Assembly (NCBI GenBank): GCA_020425885.1
Contig: JAGQRA010000736.1
Location: forward strand, 1-15,857
From: Planctomycetota bacterium
GTDB lineage: Bacteria > Planctomycetota > UBA1135 > UBA2386
DNA length: 15,857 nucleotides
Direction of reading: 5' to 3'
Every line of letters starts with the position of its first letter. Within the stretch, counting starts at the first letter, position 1. The translations under genes were made by a program, and so were the position numbers. This document shows positions 1-8,075 of the stretch, in pieces. The notes under the pieces are model-generated. The model made no database searches. It worked only from the letters and a program-made list of their open reading frames with translations, and was not told where the DNA came from.

Positions 1-398
1 AATACGAGCAGTTCGCGTTCATCAACCGCGCCACCGGGCCCTACTGGTGGGCCTACTGGATCATGGTCTCGTGCAACGTGGTCAGCCCCCAGTTCTTCTG
101 GTTCCGGGCGCTGCGTCGCAATCCGACCGTGCTGTTCATCATCTCGATCTTCGTCAACATCGGGATGTGGTTCGAGCGCTTCGTGATCACGGTCACGTCG
201 CTGAATCGTGACTTCCTGCCGAGCAGCTGGGGTTACTTCACGCCGACCCTGATCGACATCCTGACCTACGCCGGCAGCTTCGGTCTGTTCTTCACGATGT
301 TCCTGCTGTTCTGCCGCTTCCTGCCGATCCTCGCCATCAGCGAGGTCAAGGGCGTGATGCCGCAGGCCAACCCGCACGCCCACCACGACGCCCACTAG
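1..398 (+). CDS. actC: ACIII integral membrane quinol-oxidising subunit ActC, C-terminal part
   Basis: The reading frame is open from base 3, before the first ATG at 63, so this is the 3' end of a gene that starts upstream; 131 residues are visible. They are strongly hydrophobic, with at least three membrane helices, and include the stretch [20 protein letters not shown] and the segment [16 protein letters not shown], which I recognise from the NrfD/PsrC-like subunits of alternative complex III. In that family ActC is a roughly ten-helix protein that binds quinol at the periplasmic face and contacts the iron-sulfur subunit ActB. The protein ends in a histidine-rich tail (five of the last nine residues). 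It is followed after 12 bases by actD, which fits the usual act order. Identity rests on family resemblance plus gene order, because actA and actB are out of view. Confidence 0.88.
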   Translation, partial: YEQFAFINRATGPYWWAYWIMVSCNVVSPQFFWFRALRRNPTVLFIISIFVNIGMWFERFVITVTSLNRDFLPSSWGYFTPTLIDILTYAGSFGLFFTMFLLFCRFLPILAISEVKGVMPQANPHAHHDAH

Positions 399-410
399 CA
401 AGGACCAGCA

Positions 411-947
411 ATGAGCAACACCCGCAATTGGGGCGTCATCGCCGAGTTCGAAACGCCCGCCGCGATCTACGAGGCGGCGAAGAAGACGACCGATGCCGGC
501 TACACGCGCGTCGACGCCCACACCCCCTTCCCCGTGCACGGCATCGATGCCCAGCTGCGCCAACGGCCGAGCGGGCTCGGCTGGATCGTCGTCTGCTGCG
601 GCTTCACCGGCATCATCCTGGCCCAGCTGATGATGTACTGGATGAACGCGGTCGACTATCCGATGTGGGTGTCCGGCAAGCTGCCGTACGCGTGGCCCGC
701 GACGATCCCGATCACGTTTGAGCTGATGGTGCTGCTGTCGGGCTTCGGCGCCGTGTTCGGCATGTTCGCGCTCAACCGGCTGCCGCGGCTGCACCACCCG
801 ATCTTCAAGCACACCTCCTTCAACCGCGTCAGCGACGATCGCTTCTTCCTTTCGATCGAGGCGGTCGACCCCAAGTTCGACAGCCGCGAGACGGCGCGTT
901 TCCTCGAGAGCCTCGGCGGCATCAACGTCGAGGTCGTGGAGGACTGA
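411..947 (+). CDS. actD: ACIII subunit ActD (DUF3341 family)
   Basis: This 178-residue protein fits the ActD family (DUF3341) in length and layout. It has a soluble N-terminal domain with the characteristic [12 protein letters not shown] stretch at residues 35-46, then two membrane helices (about 56-78 and 99-120), then a short soluble C-terminal domain. In solved ACIII structures ActD is a two-helix subunit packed beside ActC; it carries no cofactor and its precise role is unclear. The N-terminal domain lacks a signal peptide, so it probably sits in the cytoplasm. The start is supported by an AAGGA ribosome site at 400-404, six bases before the ATG. The gene lies between actC and actE, with the ribosome site of actE inside its last codons. 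Confidence 0.93.
   Translation: MSNTRNWGVIAEFETPAAIYEAAKKTTDAGYTRVDAHTPFPVHGIDAQLRQRPSGLGWIVVCCGFTGIILAQLMMYWMNAVDYPMWVSGKLPYAWPATIPITFELMVLLSGFGAVFGMFALNRLPRLHHPIFKHTSFNRVSDDRFFLSIEAVDPKFDSRETARFLESLGGINVEVVED
938..943 (+). promoter_or_regulatory. Ribosome binding site of actE inside the end of actD
   Basis: GGAGGA lies nine bases before the actE ATG at 953 and overlaps the last sense codons of actD (stop at 945-947). It fixes the actE start and suggests translational coupling of the two subunits. Confidence 0.75.
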
Positions 948-952
948 CCCCG

Positions 953-1573
953 ATGAACAGCCCCCTCCTTCACCGGTCCATCCGTAACGGCACGATGCTG
1001 CTGCTCGCCGCCGGCGTCGCCGCGTTCGGCGGCTGCATGCGCGGCGGGACGTCCGAGCTGCCGCCGGTCCACATCGTGCTCGACATGGACTTCCAGCCCA
1101 AGGTCAAGGCTCAGTCGAAGAGCACCTTCGCGACCTACACCGACCACCGTGGCATGCGGCTGCCGGTCGCCGACACCGTGGCCCGCGGCTCGCTCGCCGA
1201 TCCCGCGCTGGCCAATCGCGATGCCAGCAACGCCTTCGTCACGACCAACCCGGTCGCCATCAGCGCCGACGTCCTGAAGCGCGGCCGCGAGCGCTTCGAC
1301 ATCCACTGCGCCATCTGCCACGGCCTCAGCGGTCAGGGCGGCAACGGTGTCACCGGCAACGGTCTCGTCGGCCGCCGCTGGCCGGTCGTCATCCCCAACT
1401 TCCACTTCGTCGAGGGCAAGGACAACCGCGTCGCCCAGCTCCCCGTCGGCGAGATCTTCGAAGTGATCACCAACGGCAAGGGAACGATGCCGGCCTACGG
1501 CCCCCGCATCACCCCGGAAGACCGCTGGGCGATCATCCACTACATCCGCGTCCTCCAGTCCCTCAGCAAATAG
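953..1573 (+). CDS. actE: ACIII monoheme cytochrome c lipoprotein ActE
   Basis: This 206-residue protein begins with a basic N-terminus, a hydrophobic segment (about 15-27) and a lipobox ending in Cys28 (FGGC). It is therefore expected to be exported, lipidated and anchored at the periplasmic membrane face. The motif MDFQPK at 45-50 resembles the QPK motif of ActE proteins. A cytochrome c domain follows, with one heme site C119-A-I-C122-H123 and a likely distal ligand Met179 in GKGTMPAYG. In ACIII, ActE takes electrons that leave the quinol site through the multiheme ActA and passes them on to the oxidase. Its place directly before actF and upstream of a caa3 oxidase agrees with this. The start is fixed by a strong GGAGGA site. 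The alternative, a free cytochrome c, is unlikely given the lipobox and the operon. Confidence 0.93.
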   Translation: MNSPLLHRSIRNGTMLLLAAGVAAFGGCMRGGTSELPPVHIVLDMDFQPKVKAQSKSTFATYTDHRGMRLPVADTVARGSLADPALANRDASNAFVTTNPVAISADVLKRGRERFDIHCAICHGLSGQGGNGVTGNGLVGRRWPVVIPNFHFVEGKDNRVAQLPVGEIFEVITNGKGTMPAYGPRITPEDRWAIIHYIRVLQSLSK

Positions 1574-1590
1574 GGCCTCAGCAAGTACCC
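1561..1590 (+). repeat. Imperfect 15-base tandem repeat at the actE stop
   Basis: Two adjacent 15-base units, 1561-1575 and 1576-1590, both start CCTCAGCAA and match at 11 of 15 positions. The first contains the actE stop codon TAG; the second fills the whole gap to the actF ATG. It looks like a small local duplication of the end of actE. No function is evident. Confidence 0.5.
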
Positions 1591-2889
<1,299 letters not shown>

Positions 2890-2907
2890 AGAGGAACCGG
2901 ACCACCC

Positions 2908-3225
2908 ATGAGCACCGCAACCGCAGAACCGAAGCACGCCGCGCCCGGCGCGCCCGAGGTTCCACAACCCCTCGACCCCGAACACGACATCGACGCCAAG
3001 TCGGCGACGTGGTGGGTGCTCGGCGGCACGATCGTGCTGTTCGTCTCCCTCTGGGTCATGGTGCCGATCTTCGTCCGCGTCCAGGAGGAAGAGAAGCAGA
3101 AGAAGACCAGCCCCGACCTCGAGCTGCAGGAGGTCCGCGACGAACAGACCGACTTCCTCGACGGTACCACCAACCCCAAGCGCAAAAGCATCGATCAGGC
3201 GATGGCCGAGGCCCTCCGCAAGTAG
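2908..3225 (+). CDS. Small single-helix membrane protein, possible ACIII/oxidase accessory subunit
   Basis: I do not recognise a named family for this 105-residue protein. It has a charged, proline-rich N-terminus, one membrane helix at about 35-56 (WWVLGGTIVLFVSLWVMVPI), and a hydrophilic, probably helical C-terminal half. The C-terminal part, with L-x3-R near 72-77 and SIDQAMAEALRK at the end, loosely resembles small one-helix proteins I recall from respiratory clusters that end in a segment like IPIDRAMELL. That is memory of a pattern, not a search result. No Cys pair or heme site is present. It lies 18 bases after actF and 63 bases before sco, with GAGGA at 2891-2895 upstream, so it is almost certainly expressed with the complex. 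An extra membrane subunit of ACIII or of the ACIII-oxidase supercomplex is the best guess. Confidence 0.8.
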   Translation: MSTATAEPKHAAPGAPEVPQPLDPEHDIDAKSATWWVLGGTIVLFVSLWVMVPIFVRVQEEEKQKKTSPDLELQEVRDEQTDFLDGTTNPKRKSIDQAMAEALRK

Positions 3226-3288
3226 GAAGCACCCTCACCGAACCCCATCGCCGAGTCACGCCCCCGACACCCCACTCGACCCGCCATC

Positions 3289-4116
3289 ATGCTCCGTTCA
3301 CTCGTCCTTGCCTTCTCTCTGACCGGGGTGCTCGCCGCCCAGGCGGGTGCCGGCATGGGTGCGCCCCGCACCCTCGAGGTCCGGAACGAGGCCTCGACGA
3401 TGCAGGACCGCATCGGCAACCGGATCGACACCAGCCTCACCTTCACCGACGAGCGCGGCTATCCGTACGCCTTGCGCCAGCTGTTTCCGGGCGAGCGCCC
3501 CGTGATCCTGCTGCTCGGCTACTACAGCTGTCCGGCGATGTGCGGCCAGGTGCTCGACGCGACGCTCGAGGCGCTCAACGAGGTGGCCTTCGACCCTGGC
3601 ACCGACTACCAGCTGCTGAACGTCTCCATCGACCCGCGCGAGACCGCCGAGGTCGCCAAGGAGCGCAAGCAGACTTTCCTGCCGCGCTTCAAGAAGGTCG
3701 GCGCCGACAGCGGCTGGCGCGTCTGCGTCGGCGACCAGCACGACATCGAACGGCTCGCCGAAGATGTCGGCTTCCGCTACTACTGGTCGGAGCACACCAA
3801 CCAATACGCCCACCCGCCGGCCATCGTCTTCCTGACCAAGGACGGCGTCGTCAGCCGGACCATCGTCAACACCGTCTTCGATCCCGACGACCTGCACCTC
3901 GCGCTCGTCGAGGCCGGCGAAGGCACCATGGGCAGCTTCCTCGACCAGGTCCGACTCAGCTGCCTGACCTTCGACGCCCGCACCAACAGCTACTCCCTCA
4001 CCGCGATGACGCTGTTCCGCGTCGGTGGGGTAATCACCGTGATCGCCCTCGCCGGCATGATCATCGTCCTCCTGCGCCGCGAACGCCGACAGAAGCAGCT
4101 GCCGGCGATTGCCTGA
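3289..4116 (+). CDS. sco: Sco/SenC-type copper chaperone for cytochrome oxidase
   Basis: This is a 275-residue member of the thioredoxin-like Sco family. An N-terminal hydrophobic signal (about 1-20, with an A-Q-A-G-A region for cleavage) precedes the domain. The copper site is Cys81-x3-Cys85 in YYSCPAMCGQ, plus His175 in QYAHPPAIVFL, the standard Sco triad. Sco proteins deliver copper to, or reduce the cysteines of, the CuA site in oxidase subunit II, in the periplasm. That fits the next gene, which encodes a CuA protein. Unlike typical Sco proteins anchored by an N-terminal helix, this one has a hydrophobic helix at about 245-262 followed by a basic tail (LLRRERRQK), which would anchor it from its C-terminus. 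The ATG has no clear ribosome site, so the start could move slightly, but the signal peptide supports it. Confidence 0.92.
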   Translation: MLRSLVLAFSLTGVLAAQAGAGMGAPRTLEVRNEASTMQDRIGNRIDTSLTFTDERGYPYALRQLFPGERPVILLLGYYSCPAMCGQVLDATLEALNEVAFDPGTDYQLLNVSIDPRETAEVAKERKQTFLPRFKKVGADSGWRVCVGDQHDIERLAEDVGFRYYWSEHTNQYAHPPAIVFLTKDGVVSRTIVNTVFDPDDLHLALVEAGEGTMGSFLDQVRLSCLTFDARTNSYSLTAMTLFRVGGVITVIALAGMIIVLLRRERRQKQLPAIA

Positions 4117-4160
4117 CCAGAGCCAACCAACAAGCCACCCAAGTCGACCCGAGACCAATC

Positions 4161-5216
4161 GTGTTTGCCCAACTGATCCAAGACCCGCAACGGGTGCCGC
4201 AGCACGTCGTGAACCCAGCGACTGGCGCCGCCAGCGAAATCGACGGCTTCGGTCAGATGACCAAGCTGGCAAGTTCCTTCGGGGACGTCGACGGCCTGTT
4301 CTACTTCACCTACGCCGTCTGCATCTTCTTCTTCGTCCTGATCCTCGGGGCGCTGCTCTACTCGGTCGTCGTCCACCGGCGCAAGACCTACGATCAGCCA
4401 CCGGCATCGAACGTCACGCACAACACGCCGCTCGAGGTCGTCTGGACCGTGATCCCGCTGATCATCGTCATGATCATGTTCGCCTGGGGCTTCAAGGGCA
4501 GCCTCGACATGACCAACGTGCCGAGCGATGCCAGGCGTTACACGGCGATCGCGAAGCAATGGAGCTGGACCTTCAAGTATCCGAAGAGCCAGGCCGAGAG
4601 CGATGGCGAGGTCTGGGTCGAGATCGGCAAGCCCGTCGAGTTCCTGCTGCAGTCGATCGACGTCCTGCACGCCTTCTACCTGCCCTCGCACCGCGTCAAG
4701 CGCGACGTCATCCCCGGCCGCTACCAATCGACCTGGTTCCTGCCCACCGCGCTCGGTGACTACCACCTGTTCTGCGCCGAATACTGCGGTCAGGATCACT
4801 CCCGGATGTACGCCAAGCTCCACGTCGTCACCGCCGCTGAGTATGCCAAGAAGCCCTGGGACACCTTCGACGACAGCACCCCGGAGGCCACGGTCAAGAG
4901 CGGCCAGGCGCTCTACAACTCCAAGGGTTGCTCGAGCTGCCACTCGCTCAACGGCAGCGCCCTGGTCGGCCCGACCTGGAAGGGCATCTTCACCAAGAAC
5001 CCCGACGGCACCTTCGTCGGTCGACAGACCGAAGTCATCGAGGCCGGCGAGCGCAAGACCATCACCGTCGACGCGGCGTACATCGCCGAGTCGATCGCCA
5101 AGCCGGACCAGAAGAAGGTCGTCGGCTTCGAGAACGTCAACATGACCCCGTCCGAACTGAATGAGCGCCAGCTGAACGCGATCATCGAGTTCATGAAGAC
5201 CCTCGCCGACAACTAG
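4161..5216 (+). CDS. coxB: caa3-type cytochrome c oxidase subunit II with fused cytochrome c domain
   Basis: This is 351 residues if it starts at GTG 4161. Two membrane helices (about 47-70 and 92-112) are followed by a periplasmic cupredoxin domain with a complete CuA site: His170, Cys205, Glu207, Cys209, His213 and Met216. A C-terminal cytochrome c domain follows, with heme motif C257-S-S-C260-H261 and a probable axial Met328. The aromatic stretch KQWSWTFKYP (132-141), near the expected electron entry site, is typical of subunit II. The fused heme makes this a caa3 oxidase, which can accept electrons without a separate soluble cytochrome. The frame has no stop upstream, through sco. GTG 4161 is chosen because it lies just after the sco stop and gives a normal-length N-terminus; ATG 4257 would cut this to about 15 residues before the first helix. 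No strong ribosome site marks either. Confidence 0.94.
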   Translation: MFAQLIQDPQRVPQHVVNPATGAASEIDGFGQMTKLASSFGDVDGLFYFTYAVCIFFFVLILGALLYSVVVHRRKTYDQPPASNVTHNTPLEVVWTVIPLIIVMIMFAWGFKGSLDMTNVPSDARRYTAIAKQWSWTFKYPKSQAESDGEVWVEIGKPVEFLLQSIDVLHAFYLPSHRVKRDVIPGRYQSTWFLPTALGDYHLFCAEYCGQDHSRMYAKLHVVTAAEYAKKPWDTFDDSTPEATVKSGQALYNSKGCSSCHSLNGSALVGPTWKGIFTKNPDGTFVGRQTEVIEAGERKTITVDAAYIAESIAKPDQKKVVGFENVNMTPSELNERQLNAIIEFMKTLADN

Positions 5217-5231
5217 GCCAGCGAGACAACA

Positions 5232-6887
5232 ATGACCATCAACGCTCCAGCCGTCGAAGCTCCAACGGCCGCCCCTGCCGGCCGCAAGACCTACCTCAAC
5301 TGCTCGTCGGGGTTCATGTCCTGGGCGGGGACGCTCGACCACAAGCGCATCGGCCTGATGTATCTGGTCGGCGTCACCTTCGCCTTCCTGTCCGGCGGCC
5401 TGTTCGCCCTGCTGGTGCGGCTGCACCTGTGGCAACCCGAGGGCCTGCTGTTCTCCAACCAGGACTACAACCAGATCTTCACGCTGCACGGCGCCTTCAT
5501 GGTGTTCCTGTTCGTGATCCCGGCGATCCCGGCGTCGCTCGGCAACATGGTGCTGCCGCTGATGCTCGGCGCCAAGGACGTGGCGTTGCCGCGGCTCAAC
5601 TTGATGAGCTTCTATCTCTGGGTCACCGGCGCGATCCTGGCGCTGTCGGCCATCATCGCCGGCGGCTTCGACACCGGTTGGACCTTCTACACGCCGTACA
5701 GCCTCTACACCCAGAAGGCCGTCGGCCTGATCGGCCTCGGCGTCTTCGTCCTCGGCTTCAGCTCGATCTTCACCGGACTCAACTTCATCGTCACGGTGCA
5801 CAAGCTGCGCGCGCCGGGGCTGACCTGGTTCCGCCTGCCGATCTTCGTCTGGGCGCTCTACGCCACCTCGATCCTGCAGGTGCTGGCGACGCCCGTGCTC
5901 GGCATCACCGTGCTGCTGGTCGCGATCGAACGCCTCTACCACATCGGCATCTTCGACCCGCGCCTCGGCGGTGACCCGGTGCTGTTCGAGCACTTCTTCT
6001 GGTTCTACAGCCACCCCGCGGTCTACATCATGGTGCTGCCGGCCTTCGGCATCATCAGCGAGTGCGTCACCGTGCACTCGCGCAAGCCGCTGTTCGGCTA
6101 CAAGCTGATCGCGTTCAGCTCGCTGGCGATCGCCATCATCAGCTTCCTGGTGTGGGGCCACCACATGTTCACCTCGGGGCAGTCGACGTACGCGATGTTC
6201 GCGTTCTCGTTCCTGACCTTCTTCGTCGCCATCCCGACCGCCATCAAGGAGTTCTCCTGGGTGGCCACGGTGTGGAAGGGCTCGGTCGCGCTCAACTCAC
6301 CGATGCTCTACACGCTGGCCTTCCTGATCATCTTCTCGATCGGCGGCCTGACCGGCGTCATCCTCGGCTCGCTGAATGTCGACCTCCACCTGCACGACAC
6401 CTACTTCGTCGTCGCCCACTTCCACTACGTGATGATGGGTTCGATCTCGCTGGCGTTCTTCGCCGGCCTGCATCACTGGTGGCCGAAGATGTTCGGCATC
6501 ATGTACAACGAGACGCTGGCGAAGATCGCCTGCGCCGTGATCTTCATCGGCTTCAACGCCACCTTCATCCCGCAGTTCGTCATGGGCAGCCGCGGCATGC
6601 CGCGCCGCTACGCGACCTACGTGCCGGACTACGAGTTCTGGCACAAGTCCTCGACGGTGGGGGCCATGATCCTCGGGCTCGGCATCCTGCTGATGGTCTA
6701 CTACCTGCTCGCCTCCCTGTTCCAGCGCCGGCAGGCGATGGAGAACCAATGGGGCGGTGTCACCCTCGACTGGCGGACGCCGACGCCGCCACCGCTCGAG
6801 AACTTCGACCACGCGCCGGTCGTCACCAGCGAGGTCTACGACTACTCCGACCTCGACCTGAAGACGATGGTCACACCCGCCAAGTGA
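5232..6887 (+). CDS. coxA: A2-type caa3 cytochrome c oxidase subunit I
   Basis: This 551-residue, roughly twelve-helix heme-copper oxidase core has all metal ligands: His86 and His398 for heme a; His396 for heme a3; His261, His310 and His311 for CuB. Tyr265 is the tyrosine expected to be cross-linked to His261. It reduces oxygen to water and pumps protons. The CuB helix reads [11 protein letters not shown], so the D-channel glutamate of A1 oxidases (GHPEVY) is replaced by Ala263, and the Tyr259-Ser260 pair defines the A2 subfamily described for Rhodothermus marinus and relatives. The D-channel entry residues Asp116 and Asn123 and the K-channel residues Thr336 and Lys339 appear conserved. The gene follows coxB after 15 bases. 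The ATG at 5232 leaves about 25 residues before the conserved region; there is only a weak purine stretch upstream. Confidence 0.97.
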   Translation: MTINAPAVEAPTAAPAGRKTYLNCSSGFMSWAGTLDHKRIGLMYLVGVTFAFLSGGLFALLVRLHLWQPEGLLFSNQDYNQIFTLHGAFMVFLFVIPAIPASLGNMVLPLMLGAKDVALPRLNLMSFYLWVTGAILALSAIIAGGFDTGWTFYTPYSLYTQKAVGLIGLGVFVLGFSSIFTGLNFIVTVHKLRAPGLTWFRLPIFVWALYATSILQVLATPVLGITVLLVAIERLYHIGIFDPRLGGDPVLFEHFFWFYSHPAVYIMVLPAFGIISECVTVHSRKPLFGYKLIAFSSLAIAIISFLVWGHHMFTSGQSTYAMFAFSFLTFFVAIPTAIKEFSWVATVWKGSVALNSPMLYTLAFLIIFSIGGLTGVILGSLNVDLHLHDTYFVVAHFHYVMMGSISLAFFAGLHHWWPKMFGIMYNETLAKIACAVIFIGFNATFIPQFVMGSRGMPRRYATYVPDYEFWHKSSTVGAMILGLGILLMVYYLLASLFQRRQAMENQWGGVTLDWRTPTPPPLENFDHAPVVTSEVYDYSDLDLKTMVTPAK

Positions 6888-6909
6888 GGCCATCAGCGAG
6901 AACCCAGCA

Positions 6910-7644
6910 ATGAGTCACGACGGACATCATTCGGTAGTGATCCCGGCACCGGGGCCAGAGTTTCTGCCCCACACGGTCGCCCATCACTTCGACACCCCGG
7001 TTCAGGAATTCCAGTCGGCCAAGCTCGGCTTCTGGCTCTTCCTGGCGACGGAGATCCTGCTCTTCGGCGGCCTGTTCGCCGCCTACTTCTACTACCACGA
7101 GGCCTATCCGGAGACCTTCCGGGTCGGCGGCCAGCAACTCGACTGGAAGCTCGGCGCGCTCAACACCTCGGTGCTGCTGCTGAGCTCCTGGACGATGGCG
7201 ATGGGCGTGCGCTCGGCACAGACCAGCCAGAAGAAGAAGCTGCTGATGTACTGCGGCCTCACGGTGCTCGGCGCGGCGATCTTCATGGTCGTCAAGTACA
7301 TCGAGTACACGGCCAAGTACGAGCACGGACTGTTCGTCTTCCCGCACATGTTCGACGCCTACAACGAGGCGACCGGCCAGCTGGCATGGTTCACGGACCC
7401 GCACGGCGCGATGGCGGGAGTGCCGCACGGCCACCTGTTCTTCGCCATCTACGTGACCATGACCGGCATCCACGGTCTGCACGTGATCATCGGTGCCGGC
7501 CTGATCGTCTGGATCATGTTCGGCGCCGCCAAGGGTCGCTTCCACAGCGGCTACTTCCTGCCCGTCGACCTGGTCGGCCTCTACTGGCATCTCGTCGACC
7601 TGATCTGGATCTTCCTCTTCCCCCTGCTCTATCTGGTGCCGTGA
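6910..7644 (+). CDS. coxC: Cytochrome c oxidase subunit III
   Basis: This 244-residue membrane protein of the COX3 family has about five helices, fewer than the seven of mitochondrial-type subunit III, as is common in caa3 oxidases. Family features include FLATEILLFGGLF with Glu48 in the first helix, MTGIHGLHVIIG (184-195) and the C-terminal GLYWHLVDLIWIFLF (223-237). Subunit III has no redox centre; it stabilises subunit I and helps sustain proton uptake during turnover. Its N-terminal 26 residues contain six histidines, one of several His-rich tails in this operon. It lies 22 bases after coxA, and its stop overlaps the coxD start by one base (TGATG), suggesting coupled translation. Confidence 0.95.
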   Translation: MSHDGHHSVVIPAPGPEFLPHTVAHHFDTPVQEFQSAKLGFWLFLATEILLFGGLFAAYFYYHEAYPETFRVGGQQLDWKLGALNTSVLLLSSWTMAMGVRSAQTSQKKKLLMYCGLTVLGAAIFMVVKYIEYTAKYEHGLFVFPHMFDAYNEATGQLAWFTDPHGAMAGVPHGHLFFAIYVTMTGIHGLHVIIGAGLIVWIMFGAAKGRFHSGYFLPVDLVGLYWHLVDLIWIFLFPLLYLVP

Positions 7645-8057
7645 TGAGTGCCGACACACACACCCACGCCGATCACGGTGGCCACGGCGAGCTGCAGATG
7701 GGTCACCACCACGTCTCGAGCGCCGCGATGTTCCGCAACGTGCTCATCGCGCTGCTGTTCCTGACCTTCATCACCGTCCTCGTCTCGCGCTTCGACTTCG
7801 GCGGTGCGAACATGCTGATCGCGATGGCCATCGCGAGCGTCAAGGCGTCGCTCGTCATCCTCTTCTTCATGCATGTGAAGTGGGACACGGCGATCAACAA
7901 GATCATGTTCATGAGCTCGTTCCTGTTCCTGTCGCTGCTGCTGGTCTTCACCCTCGCCGATCAGGCGACGCGGCGCCTCGACAACCAGGCGCATACCATC
8001 AGGACCCCGGTCGCCAAGGAATGGGTGCACCCGGGCAAGCTCGAGACCGGCCACTAG
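7644..8057 (+). CDS. coxD: Cytochrome c oxidase subunit IV (prokaryotic COX4 family)
   Basis: This 137-residue protein starts at an ATG that shares one base with the coxC stop. Three hydrophobic helices (about 29-49, 54-76 and 86-107) and the segment VKASLVILFFMHVKWD (66-81) are typical of the small subunit IV of bacterial heme-copper oxidases. It carries no cofactor and is thought to stabilise the complex. The N-terminus is strongly histidine-rich, with seven His among the first 23 residues, a candidate metal-binding tail whose function I cannot establish. A longer open frame continues upstream into coxC, but family length and the overlapping TGATG argue for the 7644 start. It is the last recognisable oxidase gene; the helicase frame begins 18 bases on. 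Confidence 0.93.
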   Translation: MSADTHTHADHGGHGELQMGHHHVSSAAMFRNVLIALLFLTFITVLVSRFDFGGANMLIAMAIASVKASLVILFFMHVKWDTAINKIMFMSSFLFLSLLLVFTLADQATRRLDNQAHTIRTPVAKEWVHPGKLETGH

Positions 8058-8075
8058 ACCGGCGGGAACACGAAG

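Noticed and set aside
3226..3288. A promoter for sco in the 63-base gap.
   Set aside because: The gap is C-rich with no convincing -35/-10 pair, no ribosome site and no terminator for the upstream genes. Read-through from the act genes is simpler.
3990..6164. Long minus-strand open frame (724 codons) opposite sco, coxB and coxA.
   Set aside because: The translation is compositionally biased (Asp, Arg, Gln, Val) with no motif, and the opposite strand has complete oxidase motifs. It is an antisense shadow.
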